This document shows, piece after piece, positions 48,691-56,991 of a stretch of 64,000 nt of DNA. The stretch is from Thermosulfurimonas marina. GTDB lineage: Bacteria > Desulfobacterota > Thermodesulfobacteria > Thermodesulfobacteriales > Thermodesulfobacteriaceae. The stretch spans positions 620,001 to 684,000 of the forward strand of contig NZ_CP042909.1 of the NCBI RefSeq assembly GCF_012317585.1, read 5' to 3'. The position numbers and the translations under genes were made by a program. The notes under the pieces are model-generated. The model saw only the letters and a program-made list of their open reading frames with translations, searched no databases and had not been told where the DNA came from. How positions within the stretch are numbered: position 1 is the stretch's first letter; each line of letters opens with the position of its first letter.

Positions 48691-49769
48691 GAGTCCTGCG
48701 GGTGGAGACCGCCGAGCCTTATGAGATCCTCATCGGAGGGGGTCTCCTTACGGAGATTCCTCAGGATCTTCCCCAGGTCCTGGAGACGCGCCATCTAGCC
48801 CTCATTACCGATGAGACGGTGCGGGATCTGGTGGCCGAGGACCTGGCCCGGATCCTCACCGAGGCCGGATTTCGGACGGAAATCTTCAGTTTCCCTCCGG
48901 GCGAGGCCTCCAAAAACATGGAGACCGTGGTGCAACTTTCTCGGTCCATGGTGCGCGCCGGATTCGACCGGCGTTCGGCGGTCCTGGCCGTGGGCGGAGG
49001 GGTGGTGGGGGATGTGGCCGGGTTCCTGGCCTCCATTTACCTGCGAGGGGTGCCCTACGTGCAGGTACCCACCACGCTTCTGGCCCAGGTGGACAGTTCC
49101 GTCGGAGGAAAGACCGGGGTGGATCTCCCGGAGGGCAAAAATCTCCTGGGTACCTTCTACCAACCCCGGCGGGTCTATATTGACTACGGGGTGCTCACCA
49201 CCCTTCCCCTTTCCCATCTCCGAAACGGGCTGGCCGAGGTGGTCAAATATGGGGCGGCCCTGGACCGGGGGCTCTTTGAGTTCCTTGAGGCGCAGGCCGA
49301 AGCTCTTTTGGCCTATCATCCCGAGCCCCTGGAAGAGATCATTTATCAGAGTTGCCGGCTCAAGGCCGAGGTGGTCTCCCGGGACGAGCGGGAGGCCGGG
49401 CTTCGCCGGGTCCTGAACTTTGGACATACCCTGGGACACGCCCTTGAGGCGGCCCTGAATTACCAGATCCTGCACGGAGAGGCCGTGGCCGTGGGGATGG
49501 TGGCCGCGGCCCGGCTTTCGGAGGCCCTGGGAGTGGCGGAGGAGCCGGTAGCCGAAAGGCTTGAGGCCCTGCTTTTGCGTCTGGGGCTTCCGGTGCGGCT
49601 TCCCGAGGGGGTGGCCCCGGAGGCCCTTCCGGCCTTCCTTTCCGCCGACAAAAAGGTCTGGCACGGACGTCTCACCATGGTCCTCCTGCGCCGCCTGGGA
49701 GAGTTTGTCTTTTATGAGGATCCTCCGCGGGAAAGCTTGCTTGAGGTCCTAAAAGAAATCTCGATATGA
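48687..49769 (+). CDS. aroB: 3-dehydroquinate synthase
   Basis: AroB makes 3-dehydroquinate in the shikimate pathway, which feeds tryptophan synthesis encoded just upstream. The 360-residue enzyme has the NAD and metal sites: GGGVVGDVAGFLAS, QVPTTLLAQVDSSVGGKTGV, FYQPRRVYID, and the metal His in NFGHTLGHALE. The length is typical. Confidence 0.97.
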   Translation: MRVLRVETAEPYEILIGGGLLTEIPQDLPQVLETRHLALITDETVRDLVAEDLARILTEAGFRTEIFSFPPGEASKNMETVVQLSRSMVRAGFDRRSAVLAVGGGVVGDVAGFLASIYLRGVPYVQVPTTLLAQVDSSVGGKTGVDLPEGKNLLGTFYQPRRVYIDYGVLTTLPLSHLRNGLAEVVKYGAALDRGLFEFLEAQAEALLAYHPEPLEEIIYQSCRLKAEVVSRDEREAGLRRVLNFGHTLGHALEAALNYQILHGEAVAVGMVAAARLSEALGVAEEPVAERLEALLLRLGLPVRLPEGVAPEALPAFLSADKKVWHGRLTMVLLRRLGEFVFYEDPPRESLLEVLKEISI

Positions 49770-49788
49770 AGGTTGCGGGAGGGACGAA

Positions 49789-50607
49789 ATGTTTCCGGAG
49801 CTCTCCTTTGTGAAGATGCAGGCCTCGGGAAACGATTTTCTGCTTATAAATAATTTTTCCCGGAGGATTTTGCCGGAGGAGGCCCCGGTTCTGGCCCGCA
49901 GGCTTTGCCGGAGGAGGCTTTCCGTAGGGGCTGACGGGCTCATCCTGCTTGAACCCCCGGAGGATCCGACTCACGCCTTCCGCTGGCGTTTTTTTAATGC
50001 CGATGGCTCCGAGGCGGAGATGTGTGGAAACGGAGGCCGTTGCGCGGCCCGCTTCGCGGTGGAAGAGGGGCTGGCTCGCCCGGTGCTCTCCTTTGAGACC
50101 CGGGCCGGGATCATCCGGGCCAGGGTGCAAGGGTCCCGGGTGAAGGTGGCCCTTACCCCGCCTAAGGATCTGTCCCTGGGGCTTAAACTTTTGGTGGAGG
50201 GAAAGCCCCTTGAGGTACATTTTGTAAATACCGGCGTGCCGCATGCGGTGGTCCTGGTAGAGGATCTGGAAGCCGCTCCGGTGAACTCTTTGGGGCCGGC
50301 CCTGAGATATCACGAACGTTTTTCTCCGGCGGGGACCAACGTGAATTTCGTTGAGATCCTTTCCGAGGAAGAGATCGCCGTGCGGACTTACGAGCGAGGG
50401 GTGGAGGGAGAGACCCTGGCCTGTGGTACCGGAGCGGCGGCCAGTGCCCTCATTGCTGCTGAACTGGGGAAGGTGCGTTTTCCGGTGCGGATACGGACCC
50501 GGGGAGGGGAAATCCTGACCATTCATCGGGAAGAGACCCTCTTTTTGGAAGGGGAAACCCGGCGCATCTACCGCGGTCTTCTTCACCCGGAGGCCCTGCT
50601 CGACTAG
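49789..50607 (+). CDS. dapF: Diaminopimelate epimerase
   Basis: DapF turns LL- into meso-diaminopimelate for lysine and peptidoglycan. The 272-residue protein has the two catalytic Cys motifs: MCGNGGRCAARFAV and ETLACGTGAAASA. The start stretch KMQASGNDFLLINN is also typical. Confidence 0.97.
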   Translation: MFPELSFVKMQASGNDFLLINNFSRRILPEEAPVLARRLCRRRLSVGADGLILLEPPEDPTHAFRWRFFNADGSEAEMCGNGGRCAARFAVEEGLARPVLSFETRAGIIRARVQGSRVKVALTPPKDLSLGLKLLVEGKPLEVHFVNTGVPHAVVLVEDLEAAPVNSLGPALRYHERFSPAGTNVNFVEILSEEEIAVRTYERGVEGETLACGTGAAASALIAAELGKVRFPVRIRTRGGEILTIHREETLFLEGETRRIYRGLLHPEALLD

Positions 50608-50650
50608 CCCTTCCTCGGGTGATAGAATGGACCCAAAAAGGAGGCTCTGT

Positions 50651-51511
50651 ATGTCTAAATTTTTGGCGATCCTCTGGTTACTCTTTCTTTGGGCCGCTCC
50701 CCTTTCGGCCAAGGACAACCCCGTAGTGGCCAAGGTGGGTCCTTATACCCTTACGCGGGCAGATTTTGAGCGGGAGGTAGAGGGGAATCCCCAGCTCAAG
50801 GCCCTGATTACCGTGAAACCGGAGATGAAAAAGATCCTCCTTGAACGATGGGTGGAGGTCAATCTTCTGGCCTTAGGGGGCAAGGAGGCCGGACTGGAAA
50901 AGGATCCCGAGGTTCGAGCCCAGATTGAAGAACAGATCCGCCTGATCCTGGCCCAGAACTTTTATCGGAAGAAGGTCCTTTCCGGCCTTAAGGTCACCGA
51001 GGGCGAGGCCCAGCAGTACTATCTCAAACACAAAAAGGACTACAGCCTGCCCGAGCGCATTCAGGCCCGCCACATCCTGATTCGGGTCCCGGAAAAGGCC
51101 TCCCCCAAGGAAGAGGCCGCGGCCCGGGCCCAGATTGAGAAGATCCGCCGGCAGATCCTGGCCGGGGCGGACTTCGCCAAGATGGCCCGCCAGTACTCCC
51201 AGGATCCGGGGACCAAAGAAAAGGGAGGCGATCTGGGGCTCTTTTCTCGGGGTCAGATGATCCCCGAATTCGAGGAGGCGGTCTTCAAACTCAAGGTGGG
51301 GGAACTCAGCCCTCCCATTCGCACCCGGTTTGGTTACCATCTGGTACGGGTGGAGGCGCGGGTCCCGGCCCAGGTCCAGCCTTATGAAAAGGTAAAAGAA
51401 CAGGTCAAAAAAGACCTCCTGGAAGAAAAGAAGACCGAGCGTCTTTCCGCCCTCCTTTCCCGGCTCCGTAAGAAATATCCGGTAGAATTGCATCCGGAGA
51501 ACCTTCCGTGA
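50651..51511 (+). CDS. Periplasmic parvulin-type peptidyl-prolyl isomerase (SurA/PrsA-like)
   Basis: The 286-residue protein has a signal peptide (to about residue 20, ending APLSA), an N-terminal SurA-like helical chaperone region and a parvulin domain (about residues 130-225) with QARHILIRV, FAKMARQYSQDPG, GGDLGLFSRGQMIPEFEEAV and TRFGYHLVRV. It would fold outer membrane proteins. ATG 50651 follows AAAAAGGAGG; the frame's first eight codons precede this site. Confidence 0.9.
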   Translation: MSKFLAILWLLFLWAAPLSAKDNPVVAKVGPYTLTRADFEREVEGNPQLKALITVKPEMKKILLERWVEVNLLALGGKEAGLEKDPEVRAQIEEQIRLILAQNFYRKKVLSGLKVTEGEAQQYYLKHKKDYSLPERIQARHILIRVPEKASPKEEAAARAQIEKIRRQILAGADFAKMARQYSQDPGTKEKGGDLGLFSRGQMIPEFEEAVFKLKVGELSPPIRTRFGYHLVRVEARVPAQVQPYEKVKEQVKKDLLEEKKTERLSALLSRLRKKYPVELHPENLP

Positions 51512-52071
51512 GGTTAGATCCCTGGTGCAGGAGCCTTCCGGAGCCTCTGGCCCGGGAGGTGCTCCGGGCCCCGGAAAGACATATCCTCTTTTTGGACATA
51601 GAGACCGAGGGGCTTTCCAAGGAACGCAACGGATTGACCGTGCTGGGAACCATGGTGGGACGTTGCTATCGGGCCTTTGTGGCCGGACACAATCTGGAAA
51701 AAGGTCCGGCCTATCTGGGGCGCTTTCCGGTGTGGGTGACCTTCGGGGGCTCTACCTTTGATCTTCCTTTCCTCCGGGCCCACTTTCCGCATCTCCCCGC
51801 CCCGGCCCTCCACATCGATCTTTGTCGGGTCTTTCGGCATCTGGGCTACCGGGGAGGGCTCAAGAAACTGGAGATACGTTTCGGGCTTTCCCGGAAGACC
51901 CAGGGTCTTACGGGTTATCATGCGGTAAGGCTTTGGCAGCGCTGGCAGCGGGAGAGAGATCGGCGCGCCCTGCGGCTCCTTCTCCATTACAATCGGGAAG
52001 ATGTGGCCAATCTGCGCCCTCTTCTGGAGATCGCGGCGGCCAAATTAGGCCGGGAGGCCCCTCTTGGATAA
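51508..52071 (+). CDS. RNase H-like exonuclease (DEDD, YprB-type)
   Basis: The 187-residue protein has the three motifs of a DEDD 3'-5' exonuclease: ILFLDIETEGL (Asp-x-Glu), the stretch GSTFDLPFLRA (second Asp) and the end HYNREDVANL (Tyr-x4-Asp type). It resembles the YprB/RNase_H_2 family. Start codon GTG 51508 overlaps the PPIase stop by four bases. Substrate unknown. It precedes the c-di-AMP synthase gene. Confidence 0.8.
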   Translation: MRLDPWCRSLPEPLAREVLRAPERHILFLDIETEGLSKERNGLTVLGTMVGRCYRAFVAGHNLEKGPAYLGRFPVWVTFGGSTFDLPFLRAHFPHLPAPALHIDLCRVFRHLGYRGGLKKLEIRFGLSRKTQGLTGYHAVRLWQRWQRERDRRALRLLLHYNREDVANLRPLLEIAAAKLGREAPLG

Positions 52072-53044
52072 GGAAAAACTGAGGATTTCCGTCACGGAGA
52101 AGTTTCTGGGTTACGCTGCAGACCTCAGCGAGACTTTGCCCTCCAGCGCCATACTGGTCTATGCGGATGTCTTCCCCGGAGGGGAGGAACTGGCCCGCTT
52201 TTTGGAACATGTCCGGGGGCACCGGGTGGTCCTGGTGACCCGGGAGGCCGGCTTTGAGGGCCCGGAGGGCACCGAGGTGATTGAGGTCCCAGGAATTAAG
52301 CTCACCCGGCTGGGGCAGATCAAAGTGGCGGTGCTTATCGGCGTGGCTCGGGGCCTTTTCAACCACGAGGATCTCCTCATCTGTCTTTCCGGAGTGGCGG
52401 AAAGCGGACACCTCGACAGCCTTTTTATCCTGGATCTGGAAAGCGAATTTGAGATCTTTGCCGTCTCCCAGCTGGAGGATCTGCGGGAAATTGTGCGGCC
52501 CGAAGTCTTTCAGCGGGTGCTTTCTCTGGCCATTGTGTTGGCCACCCAGGGTCGCGAAGGACGACCGGTGGGGACCTGTTTCATCCTGGGGGACTCCGAT
52601 GAGGTCCTTCAGCACTGCGACCAGATGGTGATCAATCCCTTTAAGGGCTATCCCGAAAATGAGCGCAACATCCTGGACCCCCGCCTGGAGGAGACGGTCA
52701 AGGAGTTCGCCCTGCTTGACGGGGCCTTTGTCATTCGGGGCGACGGAGTTATTGAGAGTGCCGGGGCCTATATCCGCACCGGGGTGGTAAGTGAAGATAT
52801 TCCCAGTGGGCTGGGGGCCCGGCACCGTTCGGCCGCGGCCATCACGGCCCTCACCCGGGCGGTGGCCATAACCGTAAGTGAGTCCACGGGCACGGTGACC
52901 GTTTTTCGTAACGGAAAGATCGTGATGGAGATCGAAAAACCTCATCCTTTGGGGCCGGAGACCGAATGGCAGCGGGCCTTCTATGCCGGCCCTCGGGCGC
53001 CTTCGGAATGGCCCCACCAGAAAAAGATCTCCAAAATCCCTTAA
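52064..53044 (+). CDS. Diadenylate cyclase, DacZ-like (pyruvate-kinase-C-like + DAC domain)
   Basis: The protein should make c-di-AMP from two ATP. The 326 residues split into an N-terminal domain (about 1-140) with the layout of the pyruvate kinase C-terminal domain, as in archaeal DacZ, and a DAC catalytic domain (about 150-295). The latter has both signature motifs: DGA at 219-221 (LLDGAFVIRGDG) and RHR at 253-255 (GLGARHRSAAAITALTRA). It lacks the membrane helices of CdaA and the HhH domain of DisA, so it is cytosolic. The start TTG 52064 follows GGGAGG and overlaps the upstream gene by eight bases. Confidence 0.85.
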   Translation: MDKEKLRISVTEKFLGYAADLSETLPSSAILVYADVFPGGEELARFLEHVRGHRVVLVTREAGFEGPEGTEVIEVPGIKLTRLGQIKVAVLIGVARGLFNHEDLLICLSGVAESGHLDSLFILDLESEFEIFAVSQLEDLREIVRPEVFQRVLSLAIVLATQGREGRPVGTCFILGDSDEVLQHCDQMVINPFKGYPENERNILDPRLEETVKEFALLDGAFVIRGDGVIESAGAYIRTGVVSEDIPSGLGARHRSAAAITALTRAVAITVSESTGTVTVFRNGKIVMEIEKPHPLGPETEWQRAFYAGPRAPSEWPHQKKISKIP

Positions 53045-53054
53045 GGAGGATGTG

Positions 53055-54560
53055 ATGCGCAACCGGATCGTCTGGCTATTTATCGGGCTCCTGCTTCTGG
53101 TCTCTTTTCCGGCTTCGGCGGAGCCGGGGATCTGGGACTCCCTTTTTAAGGTCAAAAAGGTGGAACCGGCTAAACCGTCCCCAACACCTCCTCCGGCGGC
53201 CTCGGAAAAGGATCTGGCTGTAGCCCAGGCCCTTTCCCGGGCCTTTGCCGCTGTGGTCAAACGGGCGGCTCCGGCCGTGGTCTTTATTGAGGTGGAAAAG
53301 ACCGTGGTGCGCAAGGAGCCCCATCCCTTTCCCTTCGGCCCTTTCCCTTTTGACTTTTTTGGGGACGACTTCCTGCGGCGCTTCTTTCCGCAGCTACCCC
53401 GGAAATATAAGCAACGAGGGGCCGGCTCCGGTTTCATTGTCACCCCTGATGGCTATATCTACACCAACAATCACGTGGTGGCCGACGCCGACCGGGTCAT
53501 CGTCAAGCTTGCCGACGGGCGGACCTTCAAAGGTAAGGTGGTGGGAAAGGATCCCCAGTCCGATGTAGCCGTGCTCAAGATCGATGGCCAGAATCTTCCT
53601 ACGGTGCCTCTCGGGGACTCGGACAAGATCCAGGTGGGGGAATGGGTGATCGCCATCGGAAACCCCTTCGGGCTGAGTCACACCGTGACCGTGGGGGTGG
53701 TGAGCGCCAAGGGAAGAAGCGGCCTGGGAATTACGGACTATGAAGACTTTATCCAGACGGATGCGGCCATCAATCCCGGAAATTCCGGAGGCCCCCTTCT
53801 CAACCTCCGGGGAGAAGTGATCGGGATGAACACGGCTATCTTTACTCGCTCCGGGGGCTACATGGGAATCGGTTTTGCTATTCCCATCAACATCGTAAAA
53901 CTGGTAGCCGAACAGCTCATCAAGCAGGGCAAGGTGGTCCGGGGCTGGCTGGGGGTGGTGGTTCAGGATCTTACCCCTGCTCTGGCCGAGGAATTTGGAC
54001 TTAAAAGTACGGAGGGGACTCTGGTGGCCGAGGTGATGAAGGGCTCTCCGGCAGACCGGGCGGGTCTCCAGCGCGGGGATGTGATCGTAGAATACGAGGG
54101 AAAACCGGTGCGCAACTCCTCCGAATTGCGCACATACGTAGGGCTCACCCATCCGGGGACCACGGTCACCATGAAGGTCCTGCGCAACGGCCGTCCGGTC
54201 ACCCTCAAGGTGACCATCGGGGAGTATCCCAAACGGGAGGAGCTTTCTTCAGCCGCCCCGGAGATTCAGAAGTTCCTGGAGGCCTTAGGCTTTGAGGTGC
54301 GGGAGCTCACCCCGGATCTGGCCCAAGAACTGGGTTATTCGGTAAGACATGGGGTAATCGTGGCCGCGGTGGCCCCCGGAAGCCCTGCGGCCATGGCCGA
54401 TCTGCGGCCGGGCCTTCTGATTGAAGAGGTCAATCGCCGGCCGGTAAAGACCCTGGAGGAATTTTACCGGGCCCTTGAGCCTTCCCTCAAAAGCGGCCGG
54501 GTCCTTCTCCTGGTTCGTGACCAGCACTTCCGCCGTTTTGTAGTTCTTTCCGTGCGCTAA
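53055..54560 (+). CDS. degP: HtrA/DegP-family periplasmic serine protease
   Basis: The 501-residue protein has a signal peptide (ending FPASA), a linker, and a trypsin-like domain with the catalytic triad in TNNHVVADAD (His), SDVAVLKI (Asp) and NPGNSGGPLLN (Ser). Two PDZ domains follow (about residues 300-385 and 415-500), both with GSPA-type binding loops. It degrades or refolds damaged envelope proteins. ATG 53055 follows AAGGAGGATG; an earlier frame start lies in the upstream gene. Confidence 0.95.
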   Translation: MRNRIVWLFIGLLLLVSFPASAEPGIWDSLFKVKKVEPAKPSPTPPPAASEKDLAVAQALSRAFAAVVKRAAPAVVFIEVEKTVVRKEPHPFPFGPFPFDFFGDDFLRRFFPQLPRKYKQRGAGSGFIVTPDGYIYTNNHVVADADRVIVKLADGRTFKGKVVGKDPQSDVAVLKIDGQNLPTVPLGDSDKIQVGEWVIAIGNPFGLSHTVTVGVVSAKGRSGLGITDYEDFIQTDAAINPGNSGGPLLNLRGEVIGMNTAIFTRSGGYMGIGFAIPINIVKLVAEQLIKQGKVVRGWLGVVVQDLTPALAEEFGLKSTEGTLVAEVMKGSPADRAGLQRGDVIVEYEGKPVRNSSELRTYVGLTHPGTTVTMKVLRNGRPVTLKVTIGEYPKREELSSAAPEIQKFLEALGFEVRELTPDLAQELGYSVRHGVIVAAVAPGSPAAMADLRPGLLIEEVNRRPVKTLEEFYRALEPSLKSGRVLLLVRDQHFRRFVVLSVR

Positions 54561-54583
54561 GCCTTTTTGGGTCAAGTCCTCTC

Positions 54584-54612
54584 AGGGCCCTGGAAAAGGG
54601 CCCTTGTTTTTT
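54584..54612 (+). terminator. Rho-independent terminator after degP
   Basis: AGGGCCC (54584-54590) pairs with GGGCCCT (54598-54604) around a 7-base loop and is followed by TGTTTTTT. It ends the trpB-to-degP run. Confidence 0.8.
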
Positions 54613-54615
54613 CTT

Positions 54616-54646
54616 TTGTCAATTTATTGACAATAATTTATATAAT
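54616..54646 (+). promoter_or_regulatory. Rex-like palindrome and promoter upstream of yedF
   Basis: TTGTCAATTTATTGACAA (54616-54633) is a perfect 7+7 inverted repeat with a 4-base centre. It differs from the Rex consensus TTGTGAAN4TTCACAA in one base per arm. Its left arm TTGTCA can act as a -35 box, with TATAAT (54641-54646) as -10 at a long 19-base spacing. Control of yedF by the NADH-sensing repressor Rex, or another regulator, is inferred. Confidence 0.55.
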
Positions 54647-54722
54647 ATATTTGCTTTCGATGAGGTTGATTGTGTACCAAAATATGTTTAACTTGGAACC
54701 ACAACGGCAAGGAGGTCTGGCC

Positions 54723-55319
54723 ATGGTGGAAAAGGACTGTCGCGGATTGGCCTGTCCCCAGCCGGTACTGGAGACCAAAGAGGCCCTGGAGGGCCTCAGA
54801 GAGGGGGAGGTCCTGCGGGTTCTGGTGGACAATGAGGCTGCAGTCAAAAATGTCTCGCGCTTTGCAGAGACTCAGGGTCACCGAGTGGAGGCTTTTAAGG
54901 AGGGGGACTATTTTGTGGTGGAGATTGAAAAGAGAGGGGCTGGAGTCCCGGTGGGAGAGATCTCTTGTGAGCGTCCCGAAGGGGAGTATTGGGCTATCCT
55001 TTTCCCTTCAGATCGCATAGGGGATGCAGAACCGGAGTTGGGTTGCAGACTGGTGGCTTCCTTTTTTAAGGGGCTGCGGGAAATGCAGCCGAAGCCCCAG
55101 GTCATTCTTTTTTATACTAAAGGGGTCTTTCTCCTCACGGAGGATTCTCCGGTTTTGGAGGATCTTCAGCATTTAGAAAAGGAGGGAGTAGAGATCTTGG
55201 CCTGCGGGACCTGTGTGGAATATTACGGCTTGGGAGATCGTCTCCGTGTAGGAAAACTTACCAACATGTATGAGGCCATGCTGACCCTCGGCCGAGCCAC
55301 AAAGATCATCCGCCTTTAA
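54723..55319 (+). CDS. yedF: YedF-like sulfurtransferase protein (TusA + DsrE-like domains)
   Basis: The 198-residue protein has an N-terminal TusA domain with the CPxP motif DCRGLACPQPVLETKEAL (residues 6-23) and a C-terminal DsrE-like domain with VILFYTKGVFLLTEDSPV and LACGTCVEYYGL. YedF proteins handle sulfane sulfur and are linked to selenium metabolism. ATG 54723 follows AAGGAGG; a long frame extension upstream is rejected. The operator-like palindrome and terminator before it make this a separately controlled gene. Confidence 0.88.
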   Translation: MVEKDCRGLACPQPVLETKEALEGLREGEVLRVLVDNEAAVKNVSRFAETQGHRVEAFKEGDYFVVEIEKRGAGVPVGEISCERPEGEYWAILFPSDRIGDAEPELGCRLVASFFKGLREMQPKPQVILFYTKGVFLLTEDSPVLEDLQHLEKEGVEILACGTCVEYYGLGDRLRVGKLTNMYEAMLTLGRATKIIRL

Positions 55320-55385
55320 GCTGCCTTTCTCTATCCTCTCCAAGAAAAGAGATTATAATTTTCCAAAAAGGTAAGGAAGGAGATC

Positions 55386-55640
55386 ATGTTTTTCTGGTGG
55401 AGTATCTTTTTGATTTGGATGGGGGCCTCTAGGGTCTGGGCGGCTGAGGGGCATGAGGAGGGCCCCTCGAAGGTGGCCCTAATCACCGGGCTGGCCCTTC
55501 TCGGGCTTTTGGCCTCCACGGCCACGGTGGGTCGCTTGATGATAAAGGGAAAGGCCTCGCGGCGTCTTCATCATCTCCTGGCCTATCTTACCCTCCTTCT
55601 GGCCCTGGTACATGCGGTTTATAATCTCTTTTTGCATTAG
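55386..55640 (+). CDS. Small membrane protein, 84 residues
   Basis: No family is recognised. The protein starts with a signal-anchor or signal peptide (MFFWWSIFLIWMGASRVWA, with cleavage possible after AWA/AA) followed by a His-rich linker (EGHEEGP) and two membrane helices, the second bracketed by HH...H...H (HHLLAYLTLLLALVHAVYN). The histidine spacing would fit a haem or metal site. It ends ten bases before smpB. Confidence 0.6.
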   Translation: MFFWWSIFLIWMGASRVWAAEGHEEGPSKVALITGLALLGLLASTATVGRLMIKGKASRRLHHLLAYLTLLLALVHAVYNLFLH

Positions 55641-55649
55641 GAGAACCTT

Positions 55650-56105
55650 ATGGAAAAGACCGTAGCCACCAACAAAAAGGCCCGCTATCTTTATGAAATT
55701 GAGGAGACCTATGAGGCGGGGCTTGTCCTTACCGGTCCGGAGGTAAAGTCCCTGCGGATGGGCCGGGCCAATCTAGCCGACAGTTTTGCCCGAGTGGTAA
55801 ATGGAGAGGTCTATCTTTATAACCTGCATATAAGTCCTTATCCCTTTTCCCGGGAGGCCCAGTTCGAAGATCCACGCCGGACCCGCAAGCTCCTTCTCCA
55901 CAAAAAGGAGATTGAGCGTCTGGCCGGGAAGGTGGCCGAAAGGGGCTATACCTTGGTGCCCCTGCGGGTGTATTTTAAAGATGGCTGGGCCAAGGTGGAG
56001 CTGGCCTTGGCTAAAGGGAAAAAGCTCCACGACCGGCGGGAGACCATTAAACGCCGGGAGGAGGAGAGAGCTCTGCGCCGACGTTTCAAAGGCAAGATCC
56101 GCTAG
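55650..56105 (+). CDS. smpB: SsrA-binding protein SmpB
   Basis: SmpB binds tmRNA and delivers it to stalled ribosomes. The 151-residue protein has [20 protein letters not shown] at the start, [17 protein letters not shown] and the basic C-terminal tail [19 protein letters not shown]. The tmRNA gene lies 63 bases downstream, as in many bacteria. Confidence 0.97.
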   Translation: MEKTVATNKKARYLYEIEETYEAGLVLTGPEVKSLRMGRANLADSFARVVNGEVYLYNLHISPYPFSREAQFEDPRRTRKLLLHKKEIERLAGKVAERGYTLVPLRVYFKDGWAKVELALAKGKKLHDRRETIKRREEERALRRRFKGKIR

Positions 56106-56168
56106 ATACATGGACAACCCCCTCGAAGGGAGTTATTTTTAAAAATGTCGGTACGTTCTTTAATAGTT

Positions 56169-56528
56169 GGGGGCGAAGTGGGCTCGACGGGGGTGTGTAG
56201 GCCTGAACGGCGTGCCGAGGTCCCCACCGCCTCGTTAAAAAGGTGGGAAAAACACAAGTGCCGACGAGTACGCCTACGCTCTGGCGGCCTAAAGAATAGA
56301 GCCGCCCGCTCCGGAAGAGACCTCGGCCCGCGGGTCCTCCGGGGCGACCGGTTAGCGGGCTGGGTGAAAGGGAGTGCCTGCCTCCCTTTCACTGAGAATC
56401 CTGCAGGCTGGGTGAAGGGGGAGCGCCCGGGTCTTCCCCTTCACCGAGAATGACTACCCGGGCTACGCACGTAGAAGTTCAGGCTGAAGCACTCTCGGAC
56501 GCGGGTTCGATTCCCGCCGCCTCCACCA
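56169..56528 (+). ncRNA. ssrA: Transfer-messenger RNA (tmRNA, ssrA)
   Basis: The 360-base gene starts GGGGGCG and ends with CGCCTCC, an A discriminator and CCA (56526-56528), so the two ends form a tRNA-like acceptor stem; the T arm GGTTCGATTCC is present. The tag reading frame, from about 56245 to the TAA at 56290-56292, encodes an ending ADEYAYALAA, matching the usual YALAA degradation signal. Hairpins between 56330 and 56450 are consistent with pseudoknots. SmpB is next to it. Confidence 0.95.
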
Positions 56529-56546
56529 TTTTTTTGAAAACCAGGC

Positions 56547-56930
56547 TTAATCTCCAGAGCCCCTTTCTACGGTGATCACCGTATGGACGTTTCCCCGGGG
56601 ATGGAAGTCTCCTACCACTTTGAGTTTACGGGGTTCAAGGAGTCGCCAGAGGGCGTCGAAGATCTCGTTGGTGGCCGCTTCATGCGAAATATAGCGGGTA
56701 CGGAACTTGTTTAGCCAAAGCTTGAGGGAGCGCAATTCCACGATTTTTTGGTCCGGGATGTAGGAGATCTTGATGGTGGCGAAATCCGGATACCCGGAGC
56801 GGGGACAGAGACAGGTAAACTCCGGGAAAGTGATTTCGATGAGGTAGTCTCGGTCCGGATAGGGGTTGGGCCAGGCCTCGAGCTCGGCCTCCTCAATGGC
56901 CCGTTCTCCGTAGCGTTTTTCTTCCTTCAT
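56547..56930 (-). CDS. queF: NADPH-dependent 7-cyano-7-deazaguanine reductase (QueF, type I)
   Basis: QueF reduces preQ0 to preQ1 for queuosine. The 127-residue protein is the short, type I form, with the catalytic Cys in [16 protein letters not shown] and the QueF signature [17 protein letters not shown] 56930 follows GGAGGAG; a TTG four codons earlier is rejected. It faces the tmRNA gene tail to tail with 18 bases between. Confidence 0.94.
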   Translation of the reverse strand: MKEEKRYGERAIEEAELEAWPNPYPDRDYLIEITFPEFTCLCPRSGYPDFATIKISYIPDQKIVELRSLKLWLNKFRTRYISHEAATNEIFDALWRLLEPRKLKVVGDFHPRGNVHTVITVERGSGD

Positions 56931-56991
56931 GGGCTCCTCCAAGCGGGATCTTAAAAAGTTTACTCCTCCTTGAGCCAGCTTCCAGTCTTAA

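Noticed and set aside
51908-53443. Long minus-strand open frame of 511 codons across the c-di-AMP synthase and degP starts
   Set aside because: It is antisense to two well-supported genes with clear motifs, has a composition of a mirrored GC-rich frame and no recognisable domain or ribosome site.
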